A stretch of 64,000 nt of DNA, taken from Leisingera caerulea DSM 24564 (GTDB lineage: Bacteria; Pseudomonadota; Alphaproteobacteria; Rhodobacterales; Rhodobacteraceae). The notes beneath the pieces were generated by a model, which saw only the letters and a program-made list of their open reading frames with translations, made no database searches and was not told the origin of the DNA. The translations under genes were made by a program, and so were the position numbers. Each line of letters begins with the position of its first letter. Position 1 is the stretch's first letter. Below, one piece after another: positions 35,215 to 42,479 of the stretch. The DNA is taken from NCBI RefSeq assembly GCF_000473325.1, contig NZ_KI421513.1:2737217-2801216 (forward strand), read 5' to 3'.

Positions 35215-35236
35215 TCTGGATACTTGCTTCCAGAAT
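35213..35236. promoter_or_regulatory. Inverted repeat over the start of the 34696 gene
   Basis: ATTCTGG (35213-35219) and CCAGAAT (35230-35236) are perfectly complementary with a 10-base spacer, extended by a repeated AGAATACAGAAT. Overlap with the upstream ATG suggests an operator (autoregulation) if translation starts at 35199. Symmetry and AT content are above background. Confidence 0.4.
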
Positions 35237-35334
35237 ACAGAATCGTCCCCAACAAATGATAAACGGGAGGCGGCGGCCTCCCGTCAAAACAGTGTCAAAA
35301 ATCGGGCAGCCTGCGGGGGCAGCCCGGCGCAGGA

Positions 35335-36201
35335 TCAGTCCAGGAACGCCTTTTCGACCACGAAATGCGCGGGCTTGGAGTTCGCGCCTTCTTCCAGGCC
35401 ATAGGTGTTCTCAAACAGGTCCTTGAGCTCCAGGTTGAAGGCCAGGTTGCCGCAGATCATCGCGCGGTCGCTTTCCGGGTTCAGCGGCGGCACGCCGAGT
35501 TCGGCAAACGCCTCGCCGGAACGCATCAGGTCGGTGATGCGGCCCATCTTGGGGCTCTCCTCGCGGGTGGTGGTCGGGTAGTACTTGATCTTCTTCCAGA
35601 AGCCCTCGCCGATCACCTCGTTCAGCAGCTCGTCGTCCTTGAGGCTGTCGATCAGGCGCTTGCCGTATTCCAGCTCGCCCACTTCGCGGCAGGTGTGGGT
35701 GATGATCACCTCGTCGTAATCCTCGTAGGTCTGCGGCTCGCGCAGCAGCGAGGCAAAGGGCGCAAAGCCGGTGCCGGTGGCAAAGAACCAGATCCGCTTG
35801 CCCGGCAGCAGCGCGTCATGCACCAGGGTGCCGACCGGCTTGGGGCGCAGGATGATCTCGTCGCCCGGCTTGATGTGCTGCAGCTTGGAGGTCAGCGGAC
35901 CGTCCTGCACCTTGATCGAGTAGAACTCCATTTCCTCGTCCCACGACGGCGAGGCGATGGAATAGGCGCGCAAGAGCGGCTTCTGTTTGCCGGTCTTGGG
36001 GTCCGGATCGCCCATCAGGCCGATCATCACGAACTCGCCGGAGCGGAAGCGCAAGGAAGCAGGCCGGGTGCAGCGGAAGGAAAACAGCCGGTCGGTCCAG
36101 TGTTTCACCTCAGTCACGGTCTGGGCGTCGGGCAGGGCCGGCACCGCTTTGGCCGGTTTCGGGTCGGTTGCAGTGTCGGTCACGGGCGTCATCTCATTCA
36201 T
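35335..36201 (-). CDS. fpr: Ferredoxin-NADP+ reductase
   Basis: 288 residues from MNEMTPVTDTATDPK; a GTG at 36231 is an alternative start. FAD motif LLRAYSIASP (about residues 84-93), NADP motif FFATGTGFAPFASLLR (about 139-154), CREVGELEYG and terminal AHFVVEKAFLD, as in bacterial Fpr. The first 30 residues, rich in Thr/Pro/Ala, are a non-conserved extension. Exchanges electrons between NADPH and ferredoxin; position just beyond the cys operon fits a role in reducing ferredoxin for sulfite reductase, though it is probably a separate unit (144-base gap). Confidence 0.93.
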   Translation of the reverse strand: MNEMTPVTDTATDPKPAKAVPALPDAQTVTEVKHWTDRLFSFRCTRPASLRFRSGEFVMIGLMGDPDPKTGKQKPLLRAYSIASPSWDEEMEFYSIKVQDGPLTSKLQHIKPGDEIILRPKPVGTLVHDALLPGKRIWFFATGTGFAPFASLLREPQTYEDYDEVIITHTCREVGELEYGKRLIDSLKDDELLNEVIGEGFWKKIKYYPTTTREESPKMGRITDLMRSGEAFAELGVPPLNPESDRAMICGNLAFNLELKDLFENTYGLEEGANSKPAHFVVEKAFLD

Positions 36202-36345
36202 CGGTTCCACTGCCGGAGGAGTAGCCGGCACCTCTGATTAATCTTTGATACAGGTCAGGGAAAGCCCCCGTTTTGGAAAACCGGCCCCGCGCGTGACGCA
36301 ACGGAACCGGTTTCAGAGGCATTTCCCGGGTTCGGGAGGGCTGGC

Positions 36346-36741
36346 TCAGCGGGCAGCGGTGCTGCCGCGCAGGCGGGCCTGATAGCTGTGGTCCTGCCAG
36401 TTGGCGCGGGCCAGCCATTGGTCCTCGGGCTGGCGGGCGGCCAGCTCATCGCTCAGCTCCACCTCGTCAAAGCCGGAGCGGCGGGCCATCGCGTACTGAT
36501 CGGCGATCACATGGCCGAAGGCGCGCAGGCGGCCCTCATAGCCCTTCAGCCGCAGCTGGCGGGCCAGGGTGAAGCCGCGGCCGTCGGCAAAGCTGGGGAA
36601 GGCGACCCGCACCAGCTCGACGCCGTCCAGCGATACCTCGTTCAGATTGGCATCCGAGGCCAGCTGCAGCACATTGGCGCCGTCAAAGCCGCCGGTCCAG
36701 TCGTCGAGGGCAAAGCCCGTGTCCGTCACGATAACGCTCAT
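36346..36741 (-). CDS. DUF934 family protein
   Basis: 131 residues. Matches the DUF934 pattern: FPSFADGRGFTLARQLRLKGYEGRLRAFGHVIADQYAMARRSGFDEVEL. This family of unknown function is almost always encoded next to cysH/cysI in proteobacteria and is assumed to aid assimilatory sulfate reduction, perhaps as a scaffold. It starts 3 bases after the cysH stop and is last in the operon. Confidence 0.9.
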   Translation of the reverse strand: MSVIVTDTGFALDDWTGGFDGANVLQLASDANLNEVSLDGVELVRVAFPSFADGRGFTLARQLRLKGYEGRLRAFGHVIADQYAMARRSGFDEVELSDELAARQPEDQWLARANWQDHSYQARLRGSTAAR

Positions 36742-36744
36742 CGT

Positions 36745-37506
36745 TCAAGCTCCTGTTCGCACGAATTTGCCATCCACCACATGGATGCCGCATTCTTCTT
36801 TGTTTTCGCCGCGCCAGCGCCCGGCACGGGGGTCTTCGCCTTCCTTGACCGGGCTGGTGCAGGGCGCGCAGCCGATCGACGGGTATCCCTTGGCCACCAG
36901 CGGATGGCGGGGCAGGCGGTTTTCGTCCATATAGGTGCGCACGTCCTCGGGCGCCCAATGGGCCAGCGGGTTGATCTTGAGCCGCCCGGTGCCGTCCTCG
37001 ACCTCAAAGAAGTCCAGCGCGGCGCGGCTGCCCGACTGAAACCGCTTGCGGCCGGTGATCCAGCCTTCATATCCGTCCAGCGCCTTTTGCAGCGGGATCG
37101 TCTTGCGCAGGGTGCAGCAGGCGTCCTTGTCGCTGAACCGCAGCGCCCCGTAGGGGTCTTTCTCGGCGATGTCATCGGCGCGGATGATGCGCACATTGCG
37201 CAAGCCCAGCCGCTCGCTCACCTCCTGCTGGTACAGCAGGGTTTCGGTGAACAGCAGTTCGGTGTCCACGAACACAACCGGCGTCGTCGGGTCGATGATC
37301 GCGGCCATGTGCAACAGCACCACGGATTCCGCGCCGAAAGAGGAGACCAGGGCGATATGGCCCGCGTCCCGCAATGCGCCCTCCATCACCGAGGTGGCCG
37401 AATGGTGGCGGAAGCGCGCATTCAGCGCTTCCGCCTTGGCGGCCAGCTCCCGGTCCCGGAGAAGCTCGGCTTCTCCGGCGGGCCTATTTCCGGCTGGTTG
37501 GAACAT
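36745..37506 (-). CDS. cysH: Assimilatory adenylyl-sulfate (APS) reductase
   Basis: 253 residues from MFQPAGNRPAGE; longer upstream frame overlaps cysI and is not coding. Catalytic cysteine lies in KEECGIH (Cys239). Cys130-Cys131 and Cys213-x2-Cys216 form the four-cysteine set that binds a [4Fe-4S] cluster, which identifies APS rather than PAPS as substrate; E. coli-type PAPS reductase lacks these. SSFGAESVVLLH is the PP-loop. Reduces APS to sulfite with thioredoxin. Tightly spaced between cysI and DUF934. Confidence 0.95.
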   Translation of the reverse strand: MFQPAGNRPAGEAELLRDRELAAKAEALNARFRHHSATSVMEGALRDAGHIALVSSFGAESVVLLHMAAIIDPTTPVVFVDTELLFTETLLYQQEVSERLGLRNVRIIRADDIAEKDPYGALRFSDKDACCTLRKTIPLQKALDGYEGWITGRKRFQSGSRAALDFFEVEDGTGRLKINPLAHWAPEDVRTYMDENRLPRHPLVAKGYPSIGCAPCTSPVKEGEDPRAGRWRGENKEECGIHVVDGKFVRTGA

Positions 37507-37510
37507 CAGA

Positions 37511-39175
37511 TCAGGCGACCTTTTTCTGAGCCTCGGGATAGAGCGCTGCCTTGAAGGGCTCCATGCCGATGCGGTTGTAGGTCTCGAGGAAAGTTTCCTC
37601 AGGCCCCTCGCGCCGCGCCATATAGACCTCGACGATGCGCTCCACGGCCGGGACGATCTCGTCATAAGCAAAGCCGGGGCCGGTGCGGGTGCCGATGGCC
37701 GCCGTCTCAGTCGCGTCGCCGCCCAGGGTGATCTGGTAGTTCTCCACCCCTGCGCGGTCCAGGCCCAGGATGCCGATGTGGCCCACGTGGTGGTGGCCGC
37801 AGGCGTTGATGCAGCCCGAGATCTTGATCTGCAGATGGCCGATGTCGTGCTCCATCTTCAGTTCGTCAAAGCGGGTTGCGATCTCCTGCGCGACCGGAAT
37901 CGAGCGGGCGGTTGCCAGCGCGCAATAGTCCATGCCCGGGCAGGCGATGATGTCCGAGATCAGGCCGATGTTGGCGGTGGCCAGGCCATGCGCTTTCAGC
38001 GTGGCGTGGATCGCGGGCAGGTCGTTCTTGTGGACATGCGGCAGGATCACGTTCTGCTGGTGGCTGATGCGCAGCTCGTCATAGCCGTACTGCTCGGCCA
38101 GATCGGCCATCACGCGCATCTGCTCGGCGCTTGCGTCACCCGGGGTGGCCCCATGCGCCTTGATTGAGATGGTGGCGATGGCGTGGCCTTCGGCGCGGTG
38201 CGCGTGCAGGTTGGTGTCGGCCCAGGCGCGGAACACCGGGTCGTTTGCGTAAGCGGTGTCGAACGCATCGGTCGGGGCGGAGCGGAACTCCGGCGCCTGG
38301 AAATGCGTCTTGATCTCTTCCAAGAGCTGCTGGTCGGTGCCGTCGTACTGGCCGCGGATCGCCAGGAAGGCTTCCTCGGTCATCGCGCGGTAGGTGTCGA
38401 TGCCATTCTCGGAGACGGTGATCTTGATGCGCGCCTTGTACTTGTTGTCGCGCCGTCCCAGCACGTTGTAGACGGTCAGAACCGCCTCCAGATAGGGCAG
38501 CAGATCCGCCTGCGGCAGGAATTCCCGCAGCACCTGGCCGATCATCGGGGTGCGGCCCAGGCCGCCGCCGACGATGACCTTGAAGCCGGTCTTGCCGTCC
38601 TGTTCCACCACCTGCAGGCCCACGTCATGCGCCTTGATCACGGCGCGGTCGGCGCTGCTGCCGGTGATGGCGATCTTGAACTTGCGGCCCAGGAACTGGA
38701 ATTCCGGGTGGTCGGTGGACCACTGGCGGATCAGCTCGGCATAGGGGCGGGGGTCGGTCAGCTCATCCGCGGCGGCACCGGCGAAATGGTCGGCGGTGGT
38801 GTTGCGGATGGTGTTGCCCGAGGTCTGGATGGCGTGCAGGCCGACCTCACCCAGCGCGTCCAGCATGTCCGGCAGGTCGCGCAGTTTGGGCCAGTTGTAC
38901 TGGATGTTCTGGCGGGTGGTGAAATGGCCGTAACCCTTGTCCCATTTCTCGGCCAGCAGCGCCAGCTGGCGCATCTGGGCGGAATTCAGGGTGCCATAGG
39001 GGATCGCGACCCGCAGCATATAGGCGTGCAGCTGCAGGTAGACGCCGTTCATCAGGCGCAGCGGCTTGAACTCGTCCTCGGTGAGGGAGCCGTCGATGCG
39101 GCGCTCGACCTGGGCGCGGAACTGGGCGTTGCGTTCAGCCAGGAAGGCTTCGTCGAATTCGTTGTACTTATACAT
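37511..39175 (-). CDS. cysI: Sulfite reductase hemoprotein (nitrite/sulfite reductase family)
   Basis: 554 residues from MYKYNEFDEAFLAER. Two ferredoxin-like half domains and two siroheme [4Fe-4S] domains are visible: HFTTRQNIQYNWPKL, TSGNTIRNTTADHFAG, then ACPGMDYC (C-x5-C) and KISGCINACGHH (C-x3-C), the four cluster ligands near residues 420-470. Reduces sulfite to sulfide. No CysJ flavoprotein is present, so ferredoxin is the likely donor. Overlaps DUF2849 by eight bases. Confidence 0.93.
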   Translation of the reverse strand: MYKYNEFDEAFLAERNAQFRAQVERRIDGSLTEDEFKPLRLMNGVYLQLHAYMLRVAIPYGTLNSAQMRQLALLAEKWDKGYGHFTTRQNIQYNWPKLRDLPDMLDALGEVGLHAIQTSGNTIRNTTADHFAGAAADELTDPRPYAELIRQWSTDHPEFQFLGRKFKIAITGSSADRAVIKAHDVGLQVVEQDGKTGFKVIVGGGLGRTPMIGQVLREFLPQADLLPYLEAVLTVYNVLGRRDNKYKARIKITVSENGIDTYRAMTEEAFLAIRGQYDGTDQQLLEEIKTHFQAPEFRSAPTDAFDTAYANDPVFRAWADTNLHAHRAEGHAIATISIKAHGATPGDASAEQMRVMADLAEQYGYDELRISHQQNVILPHVHKNDLPAIHATLKAHGLATANIGLISDIIACPGMDYCALATARSIPVAQEIATRFDELKMEHDIGHLQIKISGCINACGHHHVGHIGILGLDRAGVENYQITLGGDATETAAIGTRTGPGFAYDEIVPAVERIVEVYMARREGPEETFLETYNRIGMEPFKAALYPEAQKKVA

Positions 39176-39476
39176 TGGCGTCAGCCTCCTGCTTGCCGTG
39201 GAAGTAGTTGGAGGGGCCGGTGCGGCGGAATTCCTCGCGGAAGTGGGTCGGCTCGGGGCCGTTCGGGCCTGCCTTGGCGTCGGCCAGATAGGCGCCGACG
39301 ATCTTGATGTTCTGCTTCTCCGCCTCAAGCAGGCGCAGCTGGGCTTCGGCCTCGTCGGTGATCAGCTCGGCCTCGGACAAGTCGCGGGTCCAGGTGTCCT
39401 GGGCGGTGAAATAGATCACGTCGCCTTCCAAAAGGTCGTTGGCGGTGATGACTTTGGGCGTAAAGGGGCGAGGCAT
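39168..39476 (-). CDS. DUF2849 family protein
   Basis: 102 residues. KVITANDLLEGDVIYFTA, WTRDLSEAELITDEAEAQLRLLEAE and VGAYLADA are typical of DUF2849, a small protein regularly found between cobA/cysG and the sulfite reductase gene in alphaproteobacteria. Function unknown, presumed accessory to siroheme or sulfite reductase. Shares one base with the cobA stop (TAATG) and overlaps cysI, so it is translationally coupled on both sides. Confidence 0.88.
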   Translation of the reverse strand: MPRPFTPKVITANDLLEGDVIYFTAQDTWTRDLSEAELITDEAEAQLRLLEAEKQNIKIVGAYLADAKAGPNGPEPTHFREEFRRTGPSNYFHGKQEADANV

Positions 39477-40294
39477 TATGCAAGCTCCGTCTTGAGGTCG
39501 TTCAGGGCGGCCACGGCTTTGCGCGGGGCGAGGCCCAGGAATGTAAGGGCAGGGCCGCTGAACCCGGCCGCGTCCAGGTCGGCGGGCAGGCGGTCCAATG
39601 TGGTTTCCAGCACCCGCTGACCGGGGCGGGAGGCGTTCTCGACGATGGTCACCGGCGTCGCGCGGTCGGCACCATGCATGATCAGGCGGCCCTGCACGAA
39701 ACGGGCGGATTTCTTGCCCATATAGACCGCGGCAACCTCGCCCGGACGGGCCAGCGCTGCCCAGTCGTGATCGGCAAAGCCGCTCATCGCGTGGCCAGTC
39801 AGGAACCGGACCGCGGTGTTGCGGCCGCGCTGGGTCAGGCTCTGGCCGATGGCGGCGACAGCCGCGGAGGCTGCGGTGATGCCGGGGATGATGCTGTAAG
39901 CGATGCCCGCTTCCTCGCAGGCGGTCAGCTCCTCATCCAGGCGGGCAAAGACCGCCGGGTCGCCGCCCTTCAATCGCAGCACCTTCTTGCCTTCCTTGGC
40001 CAGTTCCACCAGACGGGCATTGATGTCCGCCTGGGACACCTGCGCGCCAAAGCCTTCCTTGCCTGCGTCTTCCAGCACCGCCTGCGGGCCGGCCAGCGCC
40101 AGGATTTCATCGCTGACCAGACGGTCGTGCAGGATCACATCGGCGGCTTGCAGCGCGCGCAGCGCCTTCAGGGTCAGCAGTTCCGCATCGCCGGGGCCGG
40201 AGCCCGCAAAGGTCACCTGGCCTGCAGCCATACAGTCCATGCCGCCGCGGACGTGAGTGGCGGCATTGGCAGCATGTGTGGATGGTGCGGACAT
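39476..40294 (-). CDS. cobA: Uroporphyrinogen-III C-methyltransferase (SUMT)
   Basis: 272 residues. SUMT motifs: VTFAGSGPGDAELLTLKALRAL (about 27-48), VLRLKGGDPAVFARLDEEL, the YSIIPGITAASA loop and YMGKKSA. Makes precorrin-2, the siroheme and cobalamin precursor; in this operon the product supplies siroheme to the sulfite reductase. It is the methyltransferase half only; oxidase and ferrochelatase functions of full CysG are not encoded here. First gene of the operon, divergent from an Lrp regulator. Confidence 0.93.
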   Translation of the reverse strand: MSAPSTHAANAATHVRGGMDCMAAGQVTFAGSGPGDAELLTLKALRALQAADVILHDRLVSDEILALAGPQAVLEDAGKEGFGAQVSQADINARLVELAKEGKKVLRLKGGDPAVFARLDEELTACEEAGIAYSIIPGITAASAAVAAIGQSLTQRGRNTAVRFLTGHAMSGFADHDWAALARPGEVAAVYMGKKSARFVQGRLIMHGADRATPVTIVENASRPGQRVLETTLDRLPADLDAAGFSGPALTFLGLAPRKAVAALNDLKTELA

Positions 40295-40331
40295 TCCAGT
40301 ACCCTCTGCGGTGTGTTTGACTTGAGGGTAG

Positions 40332-40363
40332 ATATAGGAAATATTCCCGGTATAACGCTATAT
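40332..40363. promoter_or_regulatory. Palindromic control region between cobA-cys operon and lrp
   Basis: ATATAG (40332-40337) and CTATAT (40358-40363) form an outer inverted repeat, with GGAAATATTCC (40337-40347) inside. This is the only AT-rich pocket in the 147-base divergent gap, so it probably holds the operator for the adjacent Lrp-type regulator and one or both promoters. Confidence 0.5.
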
Positions 40364-40441
40364 GGGCGCGGAAATAAGAACATTGGTTTTGCCGGGGCGG
40401 GGCATCGGGCCGATTGGTCCTCACATAAGGAGAAAACAGGA

Positions 40442-40909
40442 ATGACGGTGCGGATCGACGGCACGGACCGGAAAATTCTGGCTGAACTGCAGCGGGATGC
40501 CAGCCAGTCTCTGGACGAAATAGCCCGCCGGGTAGGGTCTTCCAAGACCCCTGTTTGGAATCGCATCCGCAAGCTGAAGGAGGCCGGCGTGATCGGCCAG
40601 CAGACGGTGCTCTTGGACCCGGAGGCACTGGGGTTTGAGGCCTGTTTCTTTGTCCTCATCCGCACCTCGGAGCATGAGGCGGAATGGCAGGCCAAGTTCC
40701 TGCAGGCCCTGCGCGACCGCCCCGAGGTGCAGGAGGCGCACCGGCTGGCGGGGGACATCGACTATATCCTGAAGGTGCGGGTGCAGAACGCGCGGGCCTA
40801 TGACGTGTTCTATCAGGCGCTGATTTCAGAGGTGAAGGTGCACAACGTGACGGCGCTGTTGTCGATGGAAGAGATCAAATCGACCACCATGCTGCCGCTG
40901 GGCGCCTGA
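40442..40909 (+). CDS. Lrp/AsnC-family regulator, likely of the cys operon
   Basis: 155 residues from MTVRIDGTDRKILAELQ, with AAGGAG at 40429-40434. Winged HTH SLDEIARRVGSSKTPVWNRIRKLKEAGVI (about residues 22-50), then the RAM effector domain (DPEALGFEACFFVLIRTSEH ... LAGDIDYILKVRV). Divergent placement with a palindrome-bearing gap predicts control of the sulfate-reduction operon, with a sulfur amino acid or precursor as ligand (inference). Confidence 0.93.
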   Translation: MTVRIDGTDRKILAELQRDASQSLDEIARRVGSSKTPVWNRIRKLKEAGVIGQQTVLLDPEALGFEACFFVLIRTSEHEAEWQAKFLQALRDRPEVQEAHRLAGDIDYILKVRVQNARAYDVFYQALISEVKVHNVTALLSMEEIKSTTMLPLGA

Positions 40910-40965
40910 CCGGCGGCTGCGGTTCTGCACCAGCCGGCAGGACCGGTGCCCTGCCGGCTGCCCCG

Positions 40966-41010
40966 GTTGTCACAGGGGCGGCTGTCACAGGGGCGGTTGT
41001 CACAGGGGCG
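40966..41010. repeat. Three 15-bp tandem repeats at a gene 3' end
   Basis: GTTGTCACAGGGGCG, GCTGTCACAGGGGCG and GTTGTCACAGGGGCG follow one another (40966-40980, 40981-40995 and 40996-41010). The 15-base unit equals five codons and carries the TGA stop of the minus-strand gene, so each copy repeats the stop and last residues. Looks like recent slippage. Confidence 0.75.
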
Positions 41011-41281
41011 GGCGCAGCAGCAGATGCCGCCCGTCCTGCAGCCGCCAGGGCGATGTGTCCCCGGCGCAGGGGGCCGGCAGGACGCCGATATCGGCCAGCA
41101 GATGCGGTGATGTTTCCGTCAACCGCTGCAGCTCGTGGCGCGGTACCTGCACCGCGTCCTGGAGTGCCGCAGCATGAGGCTCAGCTTTTCTAAGACCCGT
41201 CAGACCCGCAATCCAGCCAAGCACGCTGCGGGCTGGAGACCCATGATGCCGGGCGTCTGCGTTTTCGCAATATGCAGTCAT
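41000..41281 (-). CDS. Small DUF1127-like protein
   Basis: 93 residues with GGAGGA seven bases upstream of ATG, a strong ribosome site that argues for a real gene. PARSVLGWIAGLTGLRKAE and LQRLTETSPHLLADIGVLPAP recall the DUF1127/YjiS pattern (short arginine-rich helix, then L..L....L.DIG), though a proline-rich tail extends it. DUF1127 proteins modulate sRNA and phosphate or nitrogen functions in other alphaproteobacteria. Divergent from a LysR gene, whose operator-like palindrome lies between. Confidence 0.6.
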   Translation of the reverse strand: MTAYCENADARHHGSPARSVLGWIAGLTGLRKAEPHAAALQDAVQVPRHELQRLTETSPHLLADIGVLPAPCAGDTSPWRLQDGRHLLLRPPL

Positions 41282-41349
41282 AGCAAATCCTCCGTTCTGG
41301 CCTTTGAGAGTTAGGGCTGGAGGGGCTTGCGCGCAAACCAGTTAAACTC

Positions 41350-41380
41350 CACCATGGATCAGGAAAACTGACCCATGGTG
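41350..41380. promoter_or_regulatory. 31-bp palindrome at the LysR gene start
   Basis: CACCATGG (41350-41357) and CCATGGTG (41373-41380) pair perfectly; inside, TCAG (41359-41362) and CTGA (41368-41371) share the same centre (41365). It ends five bases before the LysR ATG, where self-repression would act, and could also control the divergent small gene. Confidence 0.65.
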
Positions 41381-41385
41381 AACGC

Positions 41386-42294
41386 ATGCGCCTGCCGCCC
41401 CTCAATGCCCTCCGTGCCTTCGAGGCCGCCGCCCGGCACGAAGGCTTCATCGCTGCCGCAGACGAGCTGTTCGTGACGCGGGGCGCGATCAGCCGCCAGG
41501 TGAAGATCCTGGAGGACCACATCGGCGTGCAGCTGTTCCACCGCAACGCCCGCGGGGTGGAGCTGACGGCGGCGGGGCGGCGGCTCTATCCGGTGCTGAC
41601 AGAGGCCTTTGCGATGATGCAGCGTGAAGTGGAGCAGGTCGCGGCGGATGCCGCGGAGCTGCGGGTGATCTGCCCGCCGACGCTGTCGATCCGCTGGCTG
41701 CTGCCGCAGCTGGAGCAGTTCCGCGCCGCGCATCCGGAGGTCAAGCTGCGGCTGACCACCGACTTCTACAGCTACAAGGGCTTCGAAGCTGCGGAATACG
41801 ATCTGGGCATATCGCTGCAGAACCGGCCCGGGCGGCCGCCGGACATTGAGGTTCTGCCGCTGTTCGAGATGATCCTGTCACCGGCCTGCGCCCCGTCGCT
41901 GCTGCCGGCCCTGGCGGATGGCCCGGCGGCGCTGGCGGGCCAGCGGCTGCTGCACGAAAGCCCGCGCCGCAGCGACTGGGCGACCTGGGGGCAGCATTTC
42001 GGCGTGGGGGAGGTAGACCCGTCCGGCGGCGAGGTGTTCCCGAACCTCGACATGGCCACCCGCGCGGCGGTGATGGGGGCCGGGGTGGTGATGGCCGACC
42101 TGGTACTGTGCCAGGAAGAGCTGGCCCGGGGCGACCTGGTGCTGCCCTTCCCGCAGATGACCTGCGGCACCCCGGACGGCGCCTATGCGCTGATCGGCGA
42201 GCGGCAGAAATGGCATGACCCCAAAGTGGCCGCCTTCCGGGACTGGCTGCTGAGCGGCCCCTGCATGGCGGCGCTGTCTGCCCTGCCTGAATGA
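41386..42294 (+). CDS. LysR-family regulator (GcvA-like subgroup)
   Basis: 302 residues. N-terminal HTH: LPPLNALRAFEAAARHEGFIAAADELFVTRGAISRQVKILEDHIGVQLFHR (about 3-53), the wording of the GcvA branch. The effector domain (from about 90) reads ICPPTLSIRWLLPQLEQFRAAHPEVKLRLTT and ends with DPKVAAFRDWLL. Ligand unknown. Likely binds the palindrome upstream and regulates the divergent DUF1127-like gene. Followed by the convergent P450. Confidence 0.93.
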   Translation: MRLPPLNALRAFEAAARHEGFIAAADELFVTRGAISRQVKILEDHIGVQLFHRNARGVELTAAGRRLYPVLTEAFAMMQREVEQVAADAAELRVICPPTLSIRWLLPQLEQFRAAHPEVKLRLTTDFYSYKGFEAAEYDLGISLQNRPGRPPDIEVLPLFEMILSPACAPSLLPALADGPAALAGQRLLHESPRRSDWATWGQHFGVGEVDPSGGEVFPNLDMATRAAVMGAGVVMADLVLCQEELARGDLVLPFPQMTCGTPDGAYALIGERQKWHDPKVAAFRDWLLSGPCMAALSALPE

Positions 42295-42325
42295 CATCCC
42301 GGCGCGGGTAAGGAGGGGAACGGAA

Positions 42326-42390
42326 AGGGGGCGCTGCCCCCTCGGCGCTTGGGCGCCTCACCCCCGGAGTTTTTTGCCAAAGGTGAAAGG
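42326..42390 (+). repeat. Bipartite intergenic repeat (copy between LysR and P450)
   Basis: Hairpin AGGGGGC-gct-GCCCCCT (42326-42342), a second small stem (GGCGC...GCGCC), then CCCCCGGAGTTTTTTGCC and AAAGGTGAAAGG (42361-42390). The tail is the GGAGTTTTT variant of the family. Located between convergent genes. Confidence 0.6.
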
Positions 42391-42479
42391 GGGGCGCCGC
42401 GCCGCGTCAGCGGCGCTTGGCCCAACCGGGCAAAGGGATCTTTGATCCCTGCCGCGCGGGCGGGAGTGCCCCCGGTCCC

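Noticed and set aside
36745..37671. Longer N-terminus for cysH
   Set aside because: The extra 55 residues (LMTRSSRPWSASSR...) are the shifted frame of cysI; MFQPAGNRPAGE at 37506 gives normal length and 4-base spacing.
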